Below are positions 1-5,860 of a stretch of 6,438 nucleotides of DNA, in pieces (the first letter of the stretch is position 1; each line of letters begins with the position of its first letter). The stretch covers positions 1 through 6,438 of the forward strand of contig JASJYE010000150.1 of NCBI GenBank assembly GCA_030123645.1. The letters run 5' to 3'. This DNA comes from Candidatus Hydrogenedentota bacterium (lineage in GTDB: Bacteria; Hydrogenedentota; Hydrogenedentia; Hydrogenedentales; GCA-2746185). The notes beneath the pieces were generated by a model. It was not told the origin of the DNA, did no database searches, and saw only the letters and a program-made list of their open reading frames with translations. The position numbers and the translations under genes are program-made.

Positions 1-60
1 CCGCAACAGAAACTAGTTAGCCGGACCATAGCGTAATTCTTTAACTTTAGGAGAAACACC

Positions 61-654
61 ATGCGAAAACGTTTAACACTTATCAGCAGCTTGGCCGTGC
101 TGGCGCTAGCCGCCGCTTTCATGCAGTCGACCGTACTTGCCCACGACGGCAAGCATCCAGATGACCCGAACCCCAGTCCTAATGCGACGGCGTCGCAGGT
201 CGTCGGCTTTACGAAGGTCAGCCTGAGCTACGGGCGTCCCGGTGTGAAAGATCGCACCATTTGGGGCGAGCTGGTCCCCTACAACGGCGGCGATCCGCGT
301 CCCTGGATGGGCGGCGCGAACTTCAGCACGATCATCACTTTTGACGAAGACGTGAAGATCGACGGAAACACTATTGAGGCGGGCAGTTACGGTCTGTTCT
401 TGATTCCCGCCGAGGACGAGTGGACGATCATCTTCAGTACGGACAGCAGCCAGTACGGCTTCACGAAATACACAGCGGACAAAGATGCGCTGCGCATCAA
501 AGTTGCACCCGAAGAAGCGACCTATCAGGAATGGCTCAGCTACGATTTTGAGAAGACGGGCGAACTGACCGCCGATCTCAGCCTCCACTGGGAACGGCTG
601 AAGGTCGCCTTCACGATCGAAGCCCCTGACCACCGGACACAGAAGGACGACTAA
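61..654 (+). CDS. Exported DUF2911 family protein
   Basis: This 197-residue protein belongs to the DUF2911 family, whose biochemical role is unknown; I assign family, not function. Residues 1-27 look like a Sec signal peptide: basic MRKR, a hydrophobic stretch at about 7-21, and a VLA cleavage motif just before His28. The mature protein should therefore be periplasmic or secreted. The DUF2911 hallmarks follow in order: YGRPGVKDRTIWGELVPY (57-74), a Trp/Gly-Gly-Ala-Asn segment (82-87) leading into a beta strand, AGSYGLFLIP (107-116), WTIIFS (121-126) and the C-terminal LHWERLKVAF (175-184). The segment between the Pro-Tyr and Gly-Ala-Asn motifs (75-84) seems a little longer than I remember for the family. 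The start is supported by AGGAG at 49-53, seven bases before the ATG. There is no clear promoter in the 60 bases upstream, so it may be transcribed from further left. The aldolase downstream has its own promoter, so the two are probably not one operon. Confidence 0.9.
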   Translation: MRKRLTLISSLAVLALAAAFMQSTVLAHDGKHPDDPNPSPNATASQVVGFTKVSLSYGRPGVKDRTIWGELVPYNGGDPRPWMGGANFSTIITFDEDVKIDGNTIEAGSYGLFLIPAEDEWTIIFSTDSSQYGFTKYTADKDALRIKVAPEEATYQEWLSYDFEKTGELTADLSLHWERLKVAFTIEAPDHRTQKDD

Positions 655-728
655 GCACGACCGCTAGAAGCACTTTCATGGGCTCATGGTGGGGCGGGGC
701 TGCAGGTGACTGGCTGCATGGCCTAGAA

Positions 729-757
729 TTGAGAAGGTCCTCAGAATCTCTTATAAT
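729..757 (+). promoter_or_regulatory. Sigma-70 type promoter for the aldolase gene
   Basis: TTGAGA at 729-734 matches the -35 consensus at five of six bases. It is followed after exactly 17 bases by a perfect TATAAT at 752-757. Transcription would start near 764-765, leaving an untranslated leader of about 93 bases before the aldolase ATG at 858. Such an AT-rich, correctly spaced pair stands out in GC-rich DNA and lies in the only gap over 100 bases in the window. Activity is inferred from sequence only. Confidence 0.72.
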
Positions 758-767
758 CGCGGCCACT

Positions 768-781
768 GTCCACGCGTGAAC
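768..781. promoter_or_regulatory. Possible operator palindrome at the aldolase transcription start
   Basis: An exact eight-base palindrome, CACGCGTG (771-778), is extended by GT and AC at the outer ends, so 12 of 14 positions are symmetric. It lies about 4 to 17 bases downstream of the predicted transcription start, where repressors often bind. No regulator can be named, and short GC-rich palindromes arise by chance. Confidence 0.25.
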
Positions 782-806
782 CTGAAGAGCCGATGCATTC
801 CCAGGT

Positions 807-840
807 GCGGGGATATCCTTCTCGAAACACGGATCACCGC
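807..840 (+). promoter_or_regulatory. Possible leader stem-loop before the aldolase ribosome binding site
   Basis: Positions 807-814 (GCGGGGAT) can pair with 833-840 (ATCACCGC) at seven of eight positions, enclosing an 18-base loop. The stem ends five bases before the GGAG at 846-849, so it could influence ribosome access. An alternative pairing (GGTG 804-807 with CACC 835-838, plus ATCC 815-818 with GGAT 831-834) competes with it. I recognise no known riboswitch class. Confidence 0.22.
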
Positions 841-857
841 AATTCGGAGACCACACG

Positions 858-1886
858 ATGCCTATTGTAGACTTCGAGAAATACGGCGAAATGCTCGACC
901 GCGCCAAGGCTGGCAAATTCGCCTATCCCGCCATCAACATCACCAGCAATGAGACGATCAACGCGGCGCTCGAAGGCTTCCAAGAAGCCAACAGCGACGG
1001 TATCATTGAAGTGTCCACCGGCGCGGGCGAATTCGCCTCCGGCTGCCTGAAGGACATGGTCCTCGGGGCCGTGACGCTCGCCGAACATGCGCATCGCATG
1101 GCCGAGCACTACGACGTGAACATCGCCCTGCACACGGACCACTGCGTGCCGGAGAAAGTCGGCACATTCTTGATTCCGCTCGTCGAGGAGACCGAGCGCC
1201 GGCGCGCGGAGGGCAAGCCGAACCTCTATCAGAGCCACATGTTCGACGGCAGCGTGCTGCCGCTCGATGAAAACATGAAGACGAGCGTCGAGTTGATGAC
1301 CCGGCTAGCCAAGAACAAGCAGATCCTCGAGATCGAGGCCGGGGTGGTCGGCGGCGAGGAAGACGGCATCGACCACACGGGCACGTCAGCCGAAAAGCTG
1401 TACACGACCCCCGAAGACATGGTCGCAGTCCATGAGGCCTTGGCGCAGGTCAAAAACGCGCGATATATGTTTGCGGCGACCTTCGGGAACGTCCATGGCG
1501 TCTACAAACCCGGCAACGTGAAACTTCGCCCGGACATTCTCAAGAGCGGCCAAGACGCCGTGGTGGCAAAATACGGTGCGGAGGCCCATTTCGATCTGGT
1601 GTTTCACGGGGGCTCCGGCTCGTCGCAAGAGGAAATTCATGAAACGCTTGAATACGGCGTCATCAAGATGAATGTCGACACGGATTGCCAGTACTGGTTC
1701 ACACGGCCCGTTCTCGATCACCTGATGAAGAATTACGACGGCGTGCTCCGGATCGAGGGCGAAATGGGCAACAAAAAAGTTTACGACCCGCGCTCCTACC
1801 TCAAACAGGCCCGCACCAGCATGGCCGAACGCGTCAAACAGGCCTGTATCGACCTCAAATCAGACGGGAAGTCGATGGGCCGCTAG
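858..1886 (+). CDS. fbaA: Class II fructose-bisphosphate aldolase
   Basis: This cytosolic enzyme cleaves fructose 1,6-bisphosphate to dihydroxyacetone phosphate and glyceraldehyde 3-phosphate, and runs in reverse in gluconeogenesis. The 342-residue protein is full length for the long (type A) class II enzymes and resembles the Mycobacterium tuberculosis protein throughout. The catalytic signature HTDHC is at 92-96, with catalytic Asp94 and zinc ligand His95. The other zinc ligands are His213 in GNVHGVYKPGNVKLRPDIL (210-228) and His250 in FHGGSGS (249-255). GGEEDG (165-170) belongs to the conserved loop, and NVDTD (272-276) contributes to phosphate and substrate binding. The C-terminal KKVYDPRSYLK (306-316) is also conserved. 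GGAG at 846-849 supports the ATG. It is probably transcribed from the promoter at 729-757, with ispH following 67 bases after its stop. Glyceraldehyde 3-phosphate from this enzyme feeds the MEP pathway that IspH completes. No catalytic residue is missing. Confidence 0.97.
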   Translation: MPIVDFEKYGEMLDRAKAGKFAYPAINITSNETINAALEGFQEANSDGIIEVSTGAGEFASGCLKDMVLGAVTLAEHAHRMAEHYDVNIALHTDHCVPEKVGTFLIPLVEETERRRAEGKPNLYQSHMFDGSVLPLDENMKTSVELMTRLAKNKQILEIEAGVVGGEEDGIDHTGTSAEKLYTTPEDMVAVHEALAQVKNARYMFAATFGNVHGVYKPGNVKLRPDILKSGQDAVVAKYGAEAHFDLVFHGGSGSSQEEIHETLEYGVIKMNVDTDCQYWFTRPVLDHLMKNYDGVLRIEGEMGNKKVYDPRSYLKQARTSMAERVKQACIDLKSDGKSMGR

Positions 1887-1892
1887 CCGCAC

Positions 1893-1921
1893 GGAATACC
1901 GCCCCTGGCGGCCGGTGTTCC
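1893..1921 (+). other. Stem-loop between the aldolase and ispH genes
   Basis: GGAATAC (1893-1899) pairs with GTGTTCC (1915-1921) over seven positions, including one G-U pair. Inside it CGCC (1900-1903) pairs with GGCG (1907-1910) around a three-base loop, leaving a four-base bulge at 1911-1914. It begins six bases after the aldolase stop codon. No run of T follows, so it is not a classical intrinsic terminator. It could protect the 3' end of the aldolase message, mark a processing site or cause partial attenuation. Confidence 0.4.
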
Positions 1922-1953
1922 TCACCTAGGGCGGGTAATCCGGATTGAACGCG

Positions 1954-2874
1954 ATGAAAATACTCCTTGCCAAACCCAGAGGCTTCTGCGCGGGCGTCGA
2001 CCGCGCGATTATCTGTGTCGAGCGGGCCCTCGAACGCTATGGGCCGCCTATCTACGTTCTCAACGATATCGTGCACAACAAGGCCGTTGTGGACGATCTC
2101 CGCGAGAAGGGCGCGGTCTTCGTCAAGCAGCTCGACGGCGTCCCGGCGGGCTCCCACCTCCTCTTCAGCGCGCACGGCGTCGGCCCGGACCGGTGGGAGG
2201 AGGCCAAGCACCTGAATCTCGAAATCATCGATGCGACCTGTCCACTGGTCGAGAAGGTGCACATTGAGGCGCGCAGGTTCGCGGGCAAAGACTTCACCGT
2301 GATCCTCATCGGCGAGCAGGGACACGACGAGACCGTTGGCACGATGGGATGGGCGCCCGAGCACATCAAGTTGATTATAAGCAAGGGCGACATCGATGGG
2401 CTCGATGTCACAGACGAGAACAAGGTCGTATACATCACGCAGACCACGCTCAGCGTCGAGGAGTGCCAGGAGATCATTGATGCCCTTAAAGAGCGCTTCC
2501 CTAACATCCAAGGCCCGCCCAAGGCCGACATCTGCTATGCCACGTCGAACCGGCAGGCTGCGGTGCGCGCGCTCGTGCCCCAGGCCGATCTCGTGCTCGT
2601 CGTCGGTGACAGCGAGAGCGCCAACAGCACGCGCCTCTCCGAGATCGCGGCGGAGTACGGAAAGGCGAGCTACCTCATCAGCTCCGCGGAATACATTCAC
2701 GACGAGTGGCTCGAGGACGTAGAAACCATCGTCCTCACATCCGGGGCCTCCGTTCCCGAAAACCTTGTCCAGGAGGTGATAGGCCGGCTTCGTGCACATG
2801 GCCCTTGCCAGATCGAAGAGTCCGAGCTCGTCCATGAGGATGTTCACTTCCGCCTGCCAGCCGAGGTCGGCTGA
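1954..2874 (+). CDS. ispH: 4-hydroxy-3-methylbut-2-enyl diphosphate reductase
   Basis: IspH (LytB) is the last enzyme of the MEP pathway. It reductively dehydroxylates HMBPP to isopentenyl and dimethylallyl diphosphate using a [4Fe-4S] cluster. The 306-residue product matches the family end to end. Cluster cysteines are Cys12 (PRGFCAGVDRA, 8-18), Cys96 (DATCPLV) and Cys194 (DICYATSNRQ). Substrate-site residues are His41 (IVHN), His74 (SAHGV), His124 and Glu126 (GHDE, 123-126), Thr165 (TQTTLS), Ser222 and Asn224 (SESANS), and Ser266 (SGASVP). Residue 223 is Ala where E. coli has Ser; the flanking Ser and Asn are intact. I chose ATG 1954 because the product then begins MKILLAKPRGF, aligning with the E. 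coli N-terminus. A TTG at 1945 would add only three residues. Neither start has a strong ribosome binding site. The gene is probably co-transcribed with the aldolase and establishes MEP-type isoprenoid synthesis. Confidence 0.97.
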   Translation: MKILLAKPRGFCAGVDRAIICVERALERYGPPIYVLNDIVHNKAVVDDLREKGAVFVKQLDGVPAGSHLLFSAHGVGPDRWEEAKHLNLEIIDATCPLVEKVHIEARRFAGKDFTVILIGEQGHDETVGTMGWAPEHIKLIISKGDIDGLDVTDENKVVYITQTTLSVEECQEIIDALKERFPNIQGPPKADICYATSNRQAAVRALVPQADLVLVVGDSESANSTRLSEIAAEYGKASYLISSAEYIHDEWLEDVETIVLTSGASVPENLVQEVIGRLRAHGPCQIEESELVHEDVHFRLPAEVG

Positions 2875-2957
2875 GACCGCCGCCGGCTTCTGCTATCGGC
2901 ATACGCCCGTGTTAAACTAATCGCGCTTCCCCTATACGGAGTGCCCCGACTGCACCC
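2875..2957 (+). other. Short gap between ispH and the dehydrogenase gene
   Basis: This 83-base gap contains no gene and no terminator. A short GCCG/CGGC pairing (2882-2885 with 2897-2900) has an 11-base loop and is weak. An AT-rich patch at 2911-2921 could hold a poor -10 element but lacks a matching -35. CGGAG at 2937-2941 is the only purine-rich site, 16 bases before the next ATG, which is far for a ribosome binding site. The dehydrogenase may simply be read through from the aldolase promoter. Confidence 0.4.
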
Positions 2958-5795
2958 ATGACGACCTCCAATCGACAAAATCCCGCCCCCCTTACCAGAT
3001 GTGACGTCCGTTACGACATGCACACCCGCCAGCTCTTCGCAACGGACGCGTCCATCTACCAGATCGAGCCCTACGCCGTTGCCTTCCCCCGCTCTCCCGA
3101 GGAAACCTGCCAGGTCATTCGGGAGGCGATGGACGAGAAGGTAACCATTATCCCGCGCGGCGCGGGCACCGGCCTTGCCGGAGGCGCGGTCGGTTCAGGC
3201 TTGGTAATCGATTTTTCGCGCTACAACCGCCGTATTTCAGAATTCGACCGCGAAGGCCGCACAGTCCGGGTGGACGCGGGCGTCGTCCTCGATCAGCTTA
3301 ACGATTACCTCAAGCCGCACGGCCTGCGCTTTGGCCCGGACGTCGCCACGAGCTCGCGCGCCACTTTGGGAGGCATGATCGCCAACAACTCCTCCGGCTC
3401 GCACGTGCCGGTCTTCGGCACAACGGTCGATCACCTACGCTCGCTTGAAATCGCCCTCGCGGACGGGCGCATAGTCACCGTGGGCAAGGACCACGACGGC
3501 CTTTCCGATATTCACAGCTCGGTGGGCCGCCTCGTCGAAGATTTCAGAGAGGCGATCGAGGCTCGTATGCCTGAAGGTCTTTTGAAGCAACGGCCCGGTT
3601 ATGGCTTCGATCGCTGGCTGCGCGGCCACCCCGACCTCACGAGCATACTTGCCGGCAGCGAGGGCACACTTGCGTGTGTCCTCTCCGCCGAACTCGAACT
3701 GTCGCCCGTACCCTCTCGCAAAGGACTTGGCGCCATCTGTTTCGCCACGGTAGCAGAGGCGATGGAGGCGACGGTCGAGTTGCTGCACCTCGACCCGGCC
3801 GCCATCGAGCACATCGACGACGTTCTCTTCGACCAAACGAAGGGACAGCTCCAATTCAAAAAGGCGCGGGCGCTCCTCGATCTCGACGCGCAACCCTGCA
3901 AGTCGATCTTGCTGGTCGAATTTTTCGACGAGGTGGACGCGCCACTTCGCGCCCTCGAGCAAAAGCGCCTCGGGCTGCGCACGACGATATTCACCGGCGA
4001 CGGAGACATGGAGCACATCTGGAACCTCCGCAAGGCTGGCCTTTCGCTACTGACGGGCCGCAAAGGCGGCGCGAAACCGACCGCAGGCATCGAGGACGTC
4101 GCCATTTCCCCGGAGAAACTGCCCGAGTACGTGGCAGGGCTCCAAACGTTGATGGATTCGCTCGGGTTGAGCGCCTCTTTTTACGGCCATGCCGCCTCGG
4201 GCCTGCTACACGTCCGGCCGGTCGTCGACCTGCACTCGGAGGAAGACCTACGTAAGTTCCGCGCCGTCGCGGACGAGGTCTCAGCGCTCGTGAAGCAGTT
4301 CAAGGGCTCTATCGCCGGTGAGCACGGCGTGGGGATTGCCCGCACTGAATACCTTTCCGAGCAAATCGGCCCGGAGCTTATGGACCTCAGCGCCCAAATT
4401 AAGGCGCTCTTCGATCCTCGAAACATGATGAACCCTGGAAAGATAGTGCCGGATGGAAGCTTCAAAATCGATACGAATCTTCGGCAGGGGGCCGGCAGCG
4501 CCATCGAGCTTCCCTTCAAGCCCTTTCTTGCTTTCGCGGCGAAAGACGAGAGTTTTCTGGGCAACCTTGAACAATGCAACGGCTGCGGGGGATGCCTGAA
4601 GGCCGGTCCAACGATGTGCCCCACCTACGTCGCTTCGGGCGAGGAGGTCATGTCGACCCGGGGACGTGCGAATACGATTCGCGCCGCGCTCGAGGCCCGC
4701 CTCGATAACCCCTCCGATCTTTTTGTGGCGGAGCTGGACGAGGCGCTGAGCAACTGCCTTTCGTGCAAGGCCTGCACGACCGAATGCCCGTCCAACGTCA
4801 ACCTGGCCCTTCTCAAGGCCGAGCTTCTTCACGCGAAACACGCTTCCCGGGGCCTGCCCCTGCGTGACCGGCTCTTGAGCCGCGTTGACCTTCTCGGCGC
4901 CCTCGGGACCGCCATGCCGCGGCTTGCCAACGCGATGCTGAGCTCAGGCCTTTCCCGCTCACTGATGGAATCGTTCCTGGGCCTATCCGCGAAGCGGCGC
5001 TTGCCGGCTTACACTCGACAACGATTCGACCGCTGGTTCGCCAATCGCGAGCGGCCTGCGGATGCGCCGCGAGGCGAGGTCCTCCTCTGGGATGACTGCT
5101 TCACCCGCTACAATGAGCCAAGCATCGGTATCGCGGCCGTCACCGTCCTCGAGGCTGCGGGCTTTGCCGTAGAGATTCCCAAGGACCGCGTCTGCTGCGG
5201 CCGGCCCGCCTTTAGCACCGGGCGGCTCGACCTCGCGGCGGATTACGCGCGGGAAAATCTCCGTGTGCTTGCCGGACTCAACGCGAAAGCGCCAATCATT
5301 TTCCTTGAACCGTCTTGCTATTCCATGTTCTTCGAGGATTACGGCGAATTACACGTCAAAGGCGCCGAAGATGTCGCCGCGCGCACCTTCTTGTTCGAGC
5401 ATTTCCTCGACGATGTGTTGATGGATGAACCCGGAGCCCTAACATTCCGTCCCGCTAAAGAGTCCTACGTGGTCCACGCGCACTGTCACGCCAGAGCCTT
5501 GACTGACCCCTCCTCGGGCGCTTCACTCATTGGGAAAATGCCCGGCCGTAGCGCCGCGCTCCTCGACACGGGCTGTTGCGGCATGGCGGGCGCGTTTGGC
5601 GCGCTGCGGGACAAGTACGACCTCTCGCTGAAGGTGGCGGAGCCGCTGATCGCCCAACTTCAGGCCCTGCCCAAGGACACGCGTATCGTCGCGAACGGTA
5701 CGAGTTGCCGAAACCAAATTGCGCATCTCCACGGCACGGCGCCTCTCCACGTCGCCGAGGTGCTCGCGGGCGCGCTCGAGGGCCGGAGCGAATGA
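2958..5795 (+). CDS. Fused FAD / Fe-S / CCG-domain 2-hydroxyacid dehydrogenase (YdiJ-like)
   Basis: This 945-residue cytosolic flavoprotein combines in one chain what GlcD and GlcF supply as separate subunits. It probably oxidises a D-2-hydroxyacid (D-2-hydroxyglutarate as in E. coli YdiJ, or D-lactate or glycolate) and passes electrons through its clusters to a carrier or the respiratory chain. The FAD_binding_4 domain (about 35-250) has PRGAGTGLAGG (66-76), GPDVATSSRATLGG (126-139) and GSEGTLA (233-239). The FAD-oxidase C-terminal domain (about 250-500) has YGHAASGLLHVRP (409-421), GEHGVG (454-459) and FDPRNMMNPGK (485-495). Ferredoxin-like cysteines follow: 540, 543, 546, 554 and 600, 603, 606, 610. 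Two CCG repeats then use Cys714, 746-747, 787 and Cys843, 873-874, 917. All expected cysteines are present. It is somewhat shorter than E. coli YdiJ (about 1018 residues). The ATG lacks a close ribosome binding site, but no in-frame alternative lies just upstream. Fold and domain order are secure; the substrate is not. Confidence 0.94.
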   Translation: MTTSNRQNPAPLTRCDVRYDMHTRQLFATDASIYQIEPYAVAFPRSPEETCQVIREAMDEKVTIIPRGAGTGLAGGAVGSGLVIDFSRYNRRISEFDREGRTVRVDAGVVLDQLNDYLKPHGLRFGPDVATSSRATLGGMIANNSSGSHVPVFGTTVDHLRSLEIALADGRIVTVGKDHDGLSDIHSSVGRLVEDFREAIEARMPEGLLKQRPGYGFDRWLRGHPDLTSILAGSEGTLACVLSAELELSPVPSRKGLGAICFATVAEAMEATVELLHLDPAAIEHIDDVLFDQTKGQLQFKKARALLDLDAQPCKSILLVEFFDEVDAPLRALEQKRLGLRTTIFTGDGDMEHIWNLRKAGLSLLTGRKGGAKPTAGIEDVAISPEKLPEYVAGLQTLMDSLGLSASFYGHAASGLLHVRPVVDLHSEEDLRKFRAVADEVSALVKQFKGSIAGEHGVGIARTEYLSEQIGPELMDLSAQIKALFDPRNMMNPGKIVPDGSFKIDTNLRQGAGSAIELPFKPFLAFAAKDESFLGNLEQCNGCGGCLKAGPTMCPTYVASGEEVMSTRGRANTIRAALEARLDNPSDLFVAELDEALSNCLSCKACTTECPSNVNLALLKAELLHAKHASRGLPLRDRLLSRVDLLGALGTAMPRLANAMLSSGLSRSLMESFLGLSAKRRLPAYTRQRFDRWFANRERPADAPRGEVLLWDDCFTRYNEPSIGIAAVTVLEAAGFAVEIPKDRVCCGRPAFSTGRLDLAADYARENLRVLAGLNAKAPIIFLEPSCYSMFFEDYGELHVKGAEDVAARTFLFEHFLDDVLMDEPGALTFRPAKESYVVHAHCHARALTDPSSGASLIGKMPGRSAALLDTGCCGMAGAFGALRDKYDLSLKVAEPLIAQLQALPKDTRIVANGTSCRNQIAHLHGTAPLHVAEVLAGALEGRSE

Positions 5796-5860
5796 CGACC
5801 TCGAAAACAGCCACGGCGCCCGAACCCGGCAGGGAAACACAGTTACTTGGAACCGATTGA
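5792..5860 (+). other. Candidate 22-codon leader frame or displaced start of the DUF3885 gene
   Basis: An ATG at 5792-5794 overlaps the dehydrogenase stop as ATGA, a typical sign of translational coupling. GAGGG at 5778-5782 lies nine bases upstream, a good ribosome binding distance. The frame encodes 22 residues starting MTTSK and ends at TGA 5858-5860, 14 bases past the TTG at which the downstream frame can begin. The product resembles no known protein. Either it is a small leader peptide coupling the two genes, or it is the true beginning of the DUF3885 gene with a one-base frame change, natural or from assembly. Confidence 0.3.

Larger units (their letters stand above)
655..857 (+). other. 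Intergenic control region before the aldolase gene
   Basis: This 203-base stretch has no credible gene. Its left part (655-728) holds short repeats (GGCTGCA twice, CATG twice) but no stem-loop followed by T residues, so I see no intrinsic terminator for the DUF2911 gene. Its right part carries the promoter, a palindrome and a possible leader stem-loop, described separately. The aldolase ribosome binding site is GGAG at 846-849, eight bases before the ATG. Confidence 0.6.

Noticed and set aside
11..46. AT-rich stretch as a promoter for the DUF2911 gene
   Set aside because: No hexamer pair with acceptable spacing resembles -35 and -10; only the AGGAG ribosome binding site is convincing.
680..723. 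CATG and GGCTGCA repeats as a terminator for the DUF2911 gene
   Set aside because: The possible stems are only four base pairs and no T-run follows.
1945..1953. TTG start three codons upstream for ispH
   Set aside because: ATG 1954 gives an N-terminus that aligns exactly with known IspH proteins, and the TTG has no better ribosome binding site.
1855..2847. A 330-codon open frame on the minus strand opposite ispH
   Set aside because: It mirrors the clearly conserved ispH gene. Its protein is rich in Asp, Arg, Leu and Val with no recognisable motif, as expected of an antisense shadow in GC-rich DNA.
2932..2937. CTATAC as a -10 box for the dehydrogenase gene
   Set aside because: No -35-like hexamer lies 16-18 bases upstream, and it would leave a leader of only about 14 bases.
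3435..4105. Overlapping minus-strand frames inside the dehydrogenase gene
   Set aside because: They are opposite the conserved FAD domains and have low-complexity Arg/Ser/Ala-rich translations.
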